64,000 nt of DNA from Tulasnella sp. 424 (lineage: Eukaryota; Basidiomycota; Agaricomycetes; Cantharellales; Tulasnellaceae): positions 124,001 through 188,000 of the forward strand of contig WSUB01000020.1 in the NCBI GenBank assembly GCA_019633425.1, in the 5' to 3' direction. The notes beneath the pieces were generated by a model. The model had not been told where the DNA came from, did not search any database, and saw only the letters and a list, made by a program, of their open reading frames with translations. Both the position numbers and the translations under genes were made by a program. Positions 45,026-56,146 of the stretch are shown here, in pieces (the stretch's first letter is position 1; the number at the start of each line of letters is the position of its first letter).

Positions 45026-46412
45026 TCAACCTTCGACAGCGTGGGTTTTCAGTGCCCTGGCAGATGATAAGGTTTCGATTAATTTTAGAAGATTTTCTTC
45101 GACGACGTGGATTGTAGGTCGCTGTTGGGGGTCGTTTTCCCGCATTGACTCAGCGAGATATTCCAGTTTGTCAAGTGAAGTCCAACCAGCCTAGCAGCCA
45201 CGAGAATGAGATTGATGAGAAAAAGATCTGTGCAGTGAACACGTACGATTTGAAGAGCCTTGACCATCGTGATATAAATTGTTCCAACGCAAAAGACATC
45301 CACGGGAAAAGGATCGTAAGGCTTCTTTGGCCGGAAAGCTTCAGGCGCTTCGGCATCAACGAGAATCCTGGGCGCCGTTGTCCATGGTTTTGGGAAATAG
45401 AGTGAGAATTGGAAATCAATGGCGTAGCAGCGGTCAACAGTGCTGGTCCGATCGAGCAGAAGGTTTTTATCCATAATATCCTGACGGAGAAGTTAGCTGA
45501 GCCATTAGACAGGATTCTCGTTAGATACCTGGTGTGCGACGCCTAAATCATGCATATAACGGACTGCCTAGATCCCGGGGTTAGCTGTATTCGCGTCGTG
45601 GTATGAAGCTCCCACCTGCGCTATCTGCAAGAAAAAGTGGCACAATTCACCAGTGGTCCGTACAAATGGGTAGCACGATTTTGTGATCGGAATATCATCC
45701 AGTGCGGTTACTTTGTCGAATCGGTCCATGACAACGAAGAGACGGGTGTCGGTAGGCTCAGAGGCAACCCCGACTGTAGTAAAGTCGGGTCTGAAGTATA
45801 AGATTTCTCTGACGGGAACAGTGTGGTTGTCCGGATGTGAACGTGCCTCTGGACTGTCGAGCATCCGCCAGATCGCGTATTCCTGACTGTCCTTGGAATA
45901 CAAAGGCACTGTCTTAATAAAGACCATTTTTCCTGAGGGGTCGTAGGCGGGATACGTGTGTGGGCTCTGAAAGCAAGATGAGTTAAGTACCCCGAGGAGA
46001 GAGGAGCTAAGGCTGACCCAGAACTTTGCTCGCTCGTGACCCCCAAGCCAGAGCTTGTCCCTCTCCTTGCCGAGGTAATTGGGGTCATCACCTCTTCGCA
46101 TGAGTCGGTATCCATGCCGGAGGAGGAAGGGTTCCACGATGAGCCAGGGTACCATTACATGGTTACGTTCGCTGACGTAGTCGTGGTATTTATTCCACCT
46201 GCGATAGATTTGAAGCGGATGAATCTAGACCCTGGGCGTGAGCGAATCATACGTAAAGATAAGGTTGAATGACTTACGGAAGTGACGTCTGGTAGTGCCT
46301 CGAAGCATATCCGACATGGGTAGACATCCCAGTATTCGCAACGCGGACTGGGATCAGGGAGATGGAAAGGGGATGGCTCCAAAGACGACGGGATTTCCCA
46401 TCGATCTGCCAT
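45026..46412 (-). CDS. Protein kinase-like protein with altered catalytic motifs
   Basis: Six exons: 46412-46278, 46224-46018, 45966-45616, 45567-45529, 45480-45265 and 45190-45026, all phase 0, giving 370 residues. The fold is kinase-like: a VFIK lysine (Lys132), hinge-like LFVVMDRF, an alpha-E helix (FFLQIAQAVRYMHDLGVAH), a catalytic loop H243-Q-D245...N250 in place of HRD, and D266-F-Q in place of DFG. No clear glycine-rich loop is present. The C-lobe has VDVFCVGTIY and ends with a PQQRPTI element typical of the last kinase subdomain. Such divergent kinase-like proteins are expanded in mushroom genomes; activity is doubtful but the ion-pair residues are retained. It lies in DNA specific to array unit 1. 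Confidence 0.75.
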
Positions 46413-47454
46413 CTTCTTTCCTGGAAGGCGAGGACTGATATGTTGAATTGGTTCGATGATCGTGTCTAAGAGGACTTTTACCTATTAGATGGTGAGAGGA
46501 ATTCAGACGTCGCGGGACGCAACAGACAAACAACCTGCTGCATCTAGACTCGCTTACCAATCTTATCTCCGAGCTCCGCCCGACAACTCGGTTTGCTCTC
46601 CAACTGAGGCCGAGCATGAGAGGAATGAGCAATTGTCTCGTCTGAAAATCCGGAATTTCTGCACGCTAGTCAAGCTGCTGAAACTGCTGATGTTTGTAAC
46701 GTCACGCTCGACTGCGGTACGCCGGGAGTCCACTGGCAAGGTCAACCTCCGCGCGTCGCACGAGACGCCCCTCCACCCAACGCCGAAACCCTACCTCAGA
46801 TTTCGGAATATAGAGCTTTCTGAGGGCTTCTGAGGCTCTTATGGCTTCATAAAGGCCTGAGACTGGGCTAAACCCCCAAATGGGCACCATTGGAAGGATC
46901 GGGGGTCACGGTGACTACGTCCGTAAACGCCGTTTACTCCTACAGACGGTCACTGCCGGTCAGCGTTGCGGGGCTCTACTTCTAGCAATACATGTAGGGA
47001 TTAAACCGGGCGAAGACGCTGCACAAACAAAAACCATATTTAGGAATATCTGCAGCCTGGCGGGGGAGGCACGTCGGTGTAGGTTACGGCTGGGCAACGG
47101 GAGGAGCATGATGGGCAGGAGGTTGTTTGGGAAGGAAAAGGCGGGAGAAGCTGAAGGAATGAGAATGAGGAGGAATGAGGTAATTTGAAATGAGAGGAGG
47201 AAACTGGACGCTAAAAAGTTCGGTGCCGAGGTGGTAGCAACCGCGCATGGCAACGGACATCTGGATAAAGAGTAGAGTATATATCAGCGGGTGTCGCTGT
47301 GTTAAAGGAGGTTCGCGGTCGGAAGGTGACCGATTTAGGCAATCGTATAGCTTTACGCGCGCGTTCACCTCAGTTCACCCTGAGTACCAACTGTCTGCGG
47401 GATTTCCTCCATTGTTTTCAAATCTGGGCGCTCCCGTGATACTCTTGCCATATC
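46413..47454. other. Accessory DNA left of the first complete F1 gene
   Basis: Frames of 60-115 codons occur on both strands without support. The A/G-rich patch 47,100-47,200 gives an artefactual reverse-strand frame. No repeat is recognised. Confidence 0.35.
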
Positions 47455-47780
47455 CCGTTCAGGTATACCGTCTCCTTGTTTCTCGATTGATGTCCGTCTT
47501 TGGTGTCGGGGCCCGACACCCTAGACCCGGAAGTGGCTTACCACCCAGCTCTAACGACGGGCACCAGACGTCGGGAAAGAAGATCCAAAAGACTTCCTTC
47601 GGATCTCCTGATCCAACTCCCTCACTTGTCAACCCTCACCCTGACGCGTCGAAGGATCTTGAAGCTGATCACATGGTACATGGCGGTGAACAGAATACAT
47701 GTGAACAGATGGAATTTGCCTTCGCGTCCCCAGAAGGAAAGCTATGTTGCCGCAGAGCCCGGGTACAAGTCAGCCAACGA
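47455..47780 (+). pseudogene. Remnant of an F1 second exon
   Basis: The block GGTATACCGTCTCCTTGTTTCTCGATTGA and the following roughly 250 bp recur at 52,530-52,760 and 62,070-62,330. Their middle resembles the start of F1 exon 2 (CGCCAGACCC, AATACCCTTGACGA, CACCAGGCG), but the frame is broken. It lies about 0.2 kb upstream of F1 copy 1. Confidence 0.55.
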
Positions 47781-47989
47781 TAGATACAGGAGAAGGCTCA
47801 TCATAAAATGAACTACCTGTCATCACCCAGAGAATAATCACAGAAGCCTTAACTTGTCGAGAGCCCCGGCACTACTCATCTGCAAAGAATTATCCAAAAT
47901 TATTTATATCATTGCATTTCCTCGGCGAAGTATCCAACACTTCACCTTTTCCCTCCCGAGGTCTCAAGCCCCTTCGCCCGCTACTACAC

Positions 47990-50320
47990 ATGGAAGCCGC
48001 TCAGAAGGATCCAGTCGTGCCCCCCCTACTGGCAGCACAGTTCAAGGTAAATCACCCTACCGTATTCTCCTAATGAGTATTGTCTCCTCGGTCTGCAGAT
48101 GATGTCGATCTTGTTCATGCAGATTCCCGACAGGCCAGACCCAAGAGCGACCGACCGCCCAAATACCCTTGCCGAGAACTATCGGACATCAGGAGAGAAG
48201 GCTCCAGGTGGTCTTACCGGGCTGTATGACTCAGTACCTTCACCGCTCAACAGACACTCCGTCGACCCGTCCGAGGAACCTAAAGCTGATGATATCGCCC
48301 AGCCACCCCCAGAGACAGATTCACAGCCCCCTCAATCAACCGTGCCCCTCGGTCGGTACTCGTCTCGAAGGAGGCCCCTCCGGAACTCTACTCGCGAAAA
48401 TCACCTCGAGATTGCGCGGGCCAACGTCTCCGTCTCATACTTAAAGCCTGTTCTGAAGCCTCTGGCATGCCTACTCGGTGGATGTGCGCTCGCTATCGGC
48501 CATCACATTTTTAACTCATGGGCTGATGGTTTATCCATGTAAGCACGTTGTTGAGCCAGGACGATCCTCAAAGCCGGCACTGAAATCGTACACCTGTCCT
48601 TCATGATAGCGACTCGGGGACAAAGATTCCGCAAGTGTGGGTCCTCCGTATAGGAACAGGGCTCGCGTTTGCGTTTCAAACAATCCTCGCTGCTAGCCTA
48701 AGCTTCGTCATCTGTCAACTTCTGTGGTTCTCGGCGCGTCGAAAGTACCTCACAGTTCAAGGTTGGCATGTCCCTCTTACTTTGTTTCGCAGGTCAAGGG
48801 TCTCCTCTATTAACCGCATCGCAATATTCTCCAGATATCGACACATTATATCAGGTAGAGCGAGGTGATATCTGGTCAACCGTTTTGTCCAACGCGGCGA
48901 TGCACGGACCTCTTCTAGTCGGTGCCACTCTTCTATCTTTCGTGCTTCCCATCGCCGCTGTCTTCACTCCAGCTTCGCTCGGCGTCAGACAAATAACTCA
49001 AGTGGAGGAAGCATCTTGTGTTATCGTTGCCGGTGACTTTTCGAACGTGTCACCCTGGAAAGTTTCTCAATTTTACCAACAGAAAAACACCGTATGTTAC
49101 AGTGACAATTCGCCGTTCGATATCGACGCCATGGTGGCCCGGTTATCAGAAATCGCTTTTGCCAGTGGAACACCCACCCCGCTCCCCGAGTTCTGTGGCA
49201 AGAACTGCACGTACAAAGTCATCGTGGATTCGATGTCGTTCGAGTGCGACGTGAATCAGCCACTCCCAGCCGGGCAGTTGCAGACACCACCTCATATTCC
49301 TCAGGAGGGCCCAGCTCGGGCTACTCAAACGTTTTGGAACGCCACGGCGAGCGGAGACGAGAATACACCGACTTTGCCTATTTATGTTGGATGGGCGATG
49401 GGATCGTTTTATGTCATTAATGGCTCTTTCGTTGGAACGACTGGCGGGGCGTATTGTACGCCAGTAAATGCGCGATATGAGTTTTCTGTATGTCTTTGGA
49501 AGGAATTTTCTGTTAACGTCATTTCGTGGCTTTGACATGCTGTCTCAGGTTCAAAACATCAACGGCGCGCAATCTGTTGCATACAACGTCACGACTTCTG
49601 ACCAATTACATCCCATCCTGCTACCGCCGGATAAGGATGGTTGTCGTTGGAAGGCGAGCTATGACGCTGCCGATTGGCAAAAGGCTGCGATAGCATTAGC
49701 CGCTCGTCGATTGCTTCTAGGATCACTGGCAGTGTCGTACAACTACGACATCGCATACCAATCCGGGGATATAGCGTGGGATTACAACTCGACCGTTAGA
49801 TTGGCGTCATTCTTACACATGAACACCTCCGTCTTTCAACCGAGCTTCATATGGAAGGATGTCGTCAAAGGCATCGAGGAGACGGCCGCAAATATAACTG
49901 CCTCGCTGCTGAACCTCGATAGTGGTAGAAAAAACAGCACTTGCTCGTCCACCAATCCTAGAGTAGTGTATGACTACAATCCTGCCAACCTTCTGGCTCC
50001 ATATGGCGTAGGTCTTTTCCCTCTTTTGGATCACTCGGTCCCATCTATGGTCTAACATGATCCTACTAAAACAGGTGGCCATTTTTGTTGTCGGAGGATC
50101 CCTCGTTTTCGGAGTCTTTGTGTTTTTGCGTTTCAATCCAGACGATCTGACCACGTCTTTTGCCGACACCATTGGTATCACGCGAAACCTGGACATGGAG
50201 ATATTCGCACGAAAACGCGATGGGCAGGACGAGTTGAAGCCATTGCTTCGCTCTACAAAGTTCCGATTGGGAGATCTGTCAGGGGGATACGTTGGATATG
50301 GAACGAGGCAGGATTTCTGA
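47990..50320 (+). CDS. F1 family copy 1 (subtype B): four-helix membrane protein with large ectodomain
   Basis: Six exons: 47990-48046, 48123-48538, 48610-48761, 48835-49487, 49549-50007 and 50075-50320; 660 residues. An N-terminal disordered Pro/Ser-rich region is followed by a basic patch (SSRRRPLRN), helix 1 (LKPLACLLGGCALAIG), helix 2 (FAFQTILAASLSFVICQLLWF, in part), helix 3 (LLVGATLLSFVLPIAAVF), a Cys-containing, N-glycosylated ectodomain of about 350 residues (FCGKNCTYK, AIALAARRLLLGSL, FIWKDVVKGIEETAANIT) and helix 4 (VAIFVVGGSLVFGVFVFL), then a cytosolic tail from RFNPDDLTTSFAD to RQDF. Exons 1, 3 and 6 have the same length in all complete copies. I know this layout as a common uncharacterised basidiomycete membrane family. 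Function unknown. Subtype B is defined by intron 5 (GTAGGTCTTTTC). Confidence 0.85.
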
Positions 50321-51089
50321 GCCCGTTTCAACTAAAGACCTGGAGAACCCGGTTCTTGTTTCGCTCTACCATGCTTGTTGTTTCCGTTTGAAATACCTTT
50401 TTGTGATCAGACTGACTTGTTGGGTATTATAACCCGATGCGCGGGAACCGCCGTGACGTGACGAGATGACGGGTTTCTCGATTCGATTAGAAGAGTTATG
50501 TCGACACACTCCGCCTTGCTAGCGGGTTGCTCATGTGCCGACTTCCCAACCCCTCGCCTAGTTACGCCGTGCGTGCTTCCACACATTGGTGGCGCTTGGA
50601 GCGCGTCTCACTCGTAAAGAAAACCTTGGTAAAGTACAGCTCGCGCCGCGGGTATTATTCTTCGAAACAATCATCCGCTCCGCTGAAACCGTGTCCCATG
50701 TTCTGGAGGCCTGGTAACGACGATAACGATATGGTGGTGGTATAACTTATTAGGTGACCTTGCCTTCCCGAATTTCGATGTCGATCGGAGCCCAGCGAGT
50801 CAACCTCGAGTTGCGACACCCATGGAGCTTGAGAGGCAAAGACAAGCATCTCAGATATCTCTTCGAGAGCGCAGGAAGTCTAAATAAAAAATAGTATGGA
50901 ATAAATTTGCAAGGTCTGACATGCTGCTGCAATGAGGCATGCGCAAAGTTTGCAAGGGCCAAGGGCGTCAGCTGGCAATTCTGACGAAATACGAGGAACT
51001 GGTGTGATTGTGATTTAGCGCCTGCTTACAAAAGCTGCTTTTGTTTACATCCAAACGCGTGACTTGGCGGTTTGGAACTCCGATTCATT
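50321..51089. repeat. F1-B downstream repeat (R4), copy 1
   Basis: Matches the region behind F1 copy 3 (58,432-59,030 and 59,400-59,640): GGAGAACCCGGTTCTTGTTTCG, CATGCTGCTGCAATGAGG, TTACAAAAGCTGCTTTTGTTTACATCCAAACG. In the second copy about 0.37 kb of other sequence is inserted. It forms the junction between array units. No gene. Confidence 0.8.
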
Positions 51090-52500
51090 TTGGCCGCACA
51101 CTGCGCCGCCAAGCCAACTCGAGGTACCTATGCGTCAGGTGATCGAGGCTTGGGAGACTAGGACAAAAGGTCGCCGGTCCACGGCCTTACAACTACTGGC
51201 ACGATACCATTTTGATCATCGGGGCGAATGGCAGTCGCCTCGTTGTTTCTATTCCCAGAGTGTTCTTGCTCCAATATGAGAATCGCTTCGTCGCCCTGGG
51301 GAAACTGGCGTCTGAGTTCCGTGGCGAAAGTGATGTCACAGGATCCGGGAGCCCCATCACAGGTTCAAATAAATGAAATCCACGGCAGCAGCCTATAAGA
51401 CACCCCCGATGCCATAAAATTTCCTTCAGACTTCGTTTGTTATCTTATTTTCCCCAGACACTTTATGTAATATCTCCAAGGCACCTCTTCCGCGCCTCTC
51501 TCTACCTCCTCCCCCATCCCCTCCCAAAGGACATGGCGAACGTAGCTCTTCTCCCCACAAGTCCACGAGCAGTGAATTTACTGGCTGGCTTCCAAGAAGC
51601 GAAAGTCTCTAGAGTGTCTTACGAGCCTCGGTTTACCTTAGATCTCTCAATCCAGTTTCACTGCTTGACTGCCATATCCTCCCCTCCCAACCTCGACAGC
51701 CCTCAGCCACCCGACTATCTCTTCCTCCTCGCTTTCATGTCTCGCTACAGTCTGTAAGTTGGGCGCAATGCCGACGAGGCACCAACACAGACTAGCCAGT
51801 CTTTCGTACCCGTTTGGTCAGAAGAGATGCAATACGCTGAGGAGACCTCTTGTGCTTCGCCCGCACGCCTTGCTCTCCCCAAGCTTCTACTTGACGAGAC
51901 TGCAAGAGACGCCGCATTTGGAAACACGAAGGAAATCACTCCCCACGGACCTGCGTGTCCTAAGATGTGGATAACGAAGGCAGCCAAGAAGATCTTTCTC
52001 GCAAGAAATGTTGTTTAACGGTTCGAAGGACGGGGACGGGCGCTTGGGTTGATGGTGGCACCGAAGGAAGGAACGCACCTCGAGGGCGAGGCAAAAGGAT
52101 ATTGCATCACCGCTTCTAGTTCGTGCAGGATGGACGCGAGTGGCCGCTTGTCCCAGCTAGAGGCTAGGAGAGCGTTAGCTGTGCGAGGATCGACCAAGGA
52201 GCTATTCGGGCATCGGGGCTCTGACCGGTCTTTGACCACTTCCATTGGTTATTCTTATTTTCGCTTTGCTTTTGGAATGTTACGGGACTTTAGATATTAT
52301 ATCATATACGTCTCACGCCTAATTGATTAACGTGTTGGTTATATAATGCCTGAATTTCGTTGGTGGTGGCAAAAGAGGAGGGTCTTTCCAGGCAATATCA
52401 ACTCGTGCGGCCACTGCAGCGTGGCTGTGAGATCTCAACTCCTGGCAACCCACACCCACCGGTCTCGAATGCATGCCCGCGGTTCTGAATGACTCTACGA
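51090..52500. repeat. Tandem-array unit 2: F2 segment
   Basis: Collinear with 38,955-40,475 and 59,640-60,796; closest to the latter. Contains the broken F2 copy 2. Confidence 0.85.
51533..52018 (+). pseudogene. F2 family copy 2, broken
   Basis: Exon 1 (starts MANVALLPTS) is intact, but the donor GTGAGT has become GTGAAT. One T is lost in exon 2 (ACTGCTTGACT against ACTGCTTTGACT), which shifts the frame, and the middle is shortened by about 60 bp (after CGCTACAGTCTGTAA). The C-terminal WITKAAKKIFLARNVV stretch is still readable. Confidence 0.75.
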
Positions 52501-52524
52501 AGTTTTCACTACTGTATTCCGTTC

Positions 52525-52770
52525 AGGTATACCGTCTCCTTGTTTCTCGATTGATCTCCGTCCTATTGGTGTAGGGACCTGACACGCCAGACCCAAAAGT
52601 GGCCGACCGCCCAAATATCCTTGACGACGGCCACCAGGCGCCAGGAAATATGCAAGAAACCTCATTCAGGTCTCTGGCTCAGGCTCTACAGAAGCGTGAA
52701 CGGCCGCTTGTTCACAGTCAAAGCCTCCAGGGACGCTACGTGTGTCACGATCGACCAGGGAACCGATAGA
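52525..52770 (+). pseudogene. Remnant of an F1 second exon, second copy
   Basis: Nearly identical to 62,065-62,330 and related to 47,455-47,780. Resembles F1 exon 2 at its start (CACGCCAGACCCAA) but lacks a continuous frame and any membrane segment. Confidence 0.55.
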
Positions 52771-53130
52771 TGTCCCGTTGCAAAATAGAAGAGTAGCTCT
52801 AGGTGATATCAAACTTGGCGCGTGGTTCGCACGCTGTGCCTGAGATATCTCAACGCTCACGGGTAACGGGTTTCGCATGCCGCCGGCCCGAGGGACTGAT
52901 TCCACTGCATAGCCACAGGCTGCGTAACTGAGGTGAAGGTCCCCACCAGGCAGGACCCTCGTCACTCATAAGAAGGACAACCATCTCGATGCTGAGTTCA
53001 ATATACCCCTTCATACTGCTTTAGACTGCGAGGGTGTATACTACCTTTACATAAGGAAGCGGTATTATTCTCTGTCGACACTTCAACCATTCCCTCTAGA
53101 GGTGTCAAGCCCCCTAACCCGCTACTACAC

Positions 53131-55425
53131 ATGGAAGCCGCTCAAAAGGACCCAGTCATGGATCCCCTACTTGCAGCAGAGCCCAAGGTAAATCTCACTA
53201 CCCCATTCCGCTGATGAGTATCGTCTCCTCGGTCTGCGGTTGATATCGGGATTATTTCATGCAGAGTCCCAACCCGCCAGACCCAAGATCAACCAACCAT
53301 CTAAATACCCTTAACGAGGACCATCAGATATCAGGAGAGAAGGCTCCGGGGAGTCTTACCGGACAGCTTGATTCAGTGCATCCCCTGCTCGACGGTCACT
53401 CCAACCCGCCGTCCGAGGAACCTGAAGCTGATGGTATCGCCCAGCACTCCGCAGAGACAGATCCACAGCCCCCTGAATCAAACGTGCCACTCGGCCGGTA
53501 CTCGTCACGAAGGAGGCCCCACCGAAATTCTACTCGCGAAAATCACCTCAAGATTGCGCGCGCCAACATCTCCTTCTCACGCTTAAAGCCTGTTCTAAAG
53601 CCCCTGGCATGCCTACTCGGTGGATGCGCGCTCGCTATCGGTCATCACATTTTTAACTCATGGGCTGATGGGAAATCCATGTAAGCATGTTCTTGAGCCA
53701 GGAAATTCTCAAAGCTGGCACTGATATCGTACACGCGTCCTTGATGATAGCGACTCGGGGACGAGGATTCCGCAAGTGTGGGTCCTCCGTATAGGAACAG
53801 GATTCGCGTTTGCGTTTAAAGCAATCCTCGCTGCTAGCCTAAGCTTCGTCATCTGTCAACTTCTGTGGTTCTCGGCGCGTCGAAAGTACCTCACAGTTCA
53901 AGGTTGGCGGGTCCTCCTCTGTTGGCGCTTCTCGATTAACCCCGTCGCGCTACTTTCCAGATATCGACACCTTATATCTTGTAGAGCGGCGTGATATCAT
54001 CTCTACCGTCCTGTCTAATGCAGTGATGAACGGACCTCTTCTAGTCGGTGCCACTCTGCTCTCCTTCATGCTTCCCATTGCTGCTGTCTTCACCCCAGCT
54101 TCGCTCGGCGTCAAGGCAATAACTTACGGCGAGGAAGCACCTTGCGTCATTGCCGCCGGTAACTTTCACCAAGTAGACGACAATGGCGTTCCCCTTTTCT
54201 ATCAGGCAAACATATGCACGCCGATCGGCGATCTCACAGCCACGGTGTCCCGGATGTCGGAAATCACTTTCTCCAGCGGATCTCCCATGCCGCTCCCCGA
54301 GTTCTGTGGCAATAATTGCACGTATAAAGTGATAGTGGATTCTATGTCGTTCAAGTGCGACGTGAACCAACCACTCCCACCCGGCCAGATGGGGACATTT
54401 CAACCTGGTAATCAACCGCTTGGCCCGGTCACCTTGTCGTTCTGGAACGCTACGGCGACTGGAGACCAGATTGAACCGACTTTGCCCATCTATGTTGGAT
54501 GGGCGACAGGTTCGTGGAGAGGCGGTTGGGACACTTCCCTCGGAACGGCGGGCGGTGCGTATTGTGTACCAGTACACGCACAATACGAGTTTTCTGTACG
54601 GCTTTCGGAACTCGATTCCTTTTCGCCTCATTTTCACGGTTCTGACCCCCCTCTTTTCCCAGGTTCAAACCATCAATGGCGCGCAATATGTTACCTATAA
54701 CGTCACGACCTTTGGTCAATTAGAACCTGTCGTTCCACCGCCGAACGCGCAATACCCGGATGGAAGTTGTCGGATCGGAAATATCCCCGGCGCCGATCTT
54801 CAGACCGCTGCGATAGCATTGGCCGCTCGGAGATTGCTTTTAGGCTCACTAGCGGTCACCAGCTCCGTCGTTGACACCGAGTGGACTCACAACTCAACTG
54901 TAAGGCTGGCGTCGTTCTTAAACGTGACGACTCCGAGGGGGCTCCCGGACGAGCTCTACATATGGAAGGATGTCGTCAAAGGCATCGAAGATACAGCCGC
55001 AAATGTCACAGCCACCCTGCTGAATCTGGATGCTGGTCGACAAAACAGCACTTGCTCGTACGGTCATTCCACAGTAGTGTATGACTACAACCCTACAAAC
55101 CTCCTGGTTCCTTACGGTGTAAGCACAATCTCAAAAACACTTGATTATGTTATGAACCGACATGGTCTCACTGTAACAGGTGGCGATTTTCATCGTCGCG
55201 GTATCCCTTATGTTTGGAGTTTTCGTGTTTCTGCGTTTCAATCCGGACGATCTGACCACGTCCTTTGCCGATACCATCGGCATCACGCGGAACTCGGAGA
55301 TGGAGATATTCGCACGAAAACACGATGGGCAAGACGAGTTGGAGCCGTCACTTCACTCTGTGAAGTTCCGATTGGGGGAGCTGCCAGGGGGATACATGGG
55401 GTATGGAACGAAACAGGACTTCTAA
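53131..55425 (+). CDS. F1 family copy 2 (subtype A): four-helix membrane protein with large ectodomain
   Basis: Six exons: 53131-53187, 53265-53680, 53751-53902, 53961-54595, 54663-55118 and 55180-55425; 653 residues. Same order of parts as copy 1. Helix 3 (LLVGATLLSFMLPIAAVF), the FCGNNCTYKVIVDSMSFKC stretch, AIALAARRLLLGSLAV and the cytosolic tail are nearly unchanged; the stretch between IAAGNF and EITFSSG differs in sequence and length, as do FQPGNQPLG and the residues after RRLLLGS. Intron 5 (GTAAGCACAATC) is shared with the relic at 40.7-41.4 kb, which defines subtype A. Numerous NxS/T sites are in the predicted ectodomain. Function unknown. Confidence 0.85.
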
Positions 55426-56146
55426 ACCCGTTCAACCAAAGGTCCAGAGGAAGGGGGTGGGTTCGTTCTGACAAGATGGCCGTGCTTATATCGAAAAAAT
55501 GCGATGACGTTTGGAGGTTCAAGCAGCCGAGATTCTTAGATTGATGGGGACAGCTTGAGAGGCGCCATTTGAGCTTGCTAACGCACGTACCTGGGTGTCG
55601 TCATGAAAGTCGGGAAGTGAGGGGACTTAGTATCACCGCTCCTGAGTCATGCACTACAGAAGCGTGAACGGTCGCCTATTCACAGTCAAAGCCTCCGGGG
55701 GCGTTGCGTGTGTCACGACTGACCCGGGAACGGATCTCCCGTGCAAGATGGGAGAGTCCTTCCGGGTTATAATACCAACCTTCGCGCGTGTAGCCGCCAC
55801 ACGGTGGCTAAGGTATCTCCTAGCAACTCACGCTCGTTGGTCCCGTATGTCTGCCTAGGGACTGAATGGTTCTACGGGGTAGTCATAAGGCTGTGCGACT
55901 GAGGTGGGGCAGGGGGTTCAAGGTTCAACCGGGCAGGACCACCAAGCCCGGTCTTGTTATATTGTAATGACTAGCAGTGACAGAGGTCCTTGGGGGCCAA
56001 TTCAAAGCAGTACCGGTATCGCCGGAGCGCCCAAATCTGAAAACAGTTATCCAAGGTCATTTAGATTACTGAATTCCCTTGACGAAGGCTCCAACACTTC
56101 ACATTTTCCCCCTTGAGGTGCCAAGCCCCTTAGCCCGCTACTACAC
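55426..56146. other. Spacer between F1 copies 2 and 3
   Basis: The first 130 bp resemble the 3' flank of the relic at 41.4 kb. A piece at 55,640-55,760 matches the exon-2 remnants (GCACTACAGAAGCGTGAACGG, CACAGTCAAAGCCTCC). The last 60 bp before the ATG (AAGCCCCTTAGCCCGCTACTACACATGG-like) are conserved upstream of every F1 gene and may belong to its promoter or leader. Confidence 0.5.

Noticed and set aside
47084..47368. 94-codon minus-strand frame
   Set aside because: Antisense to an A/G-rich patch; no motif or splice support.
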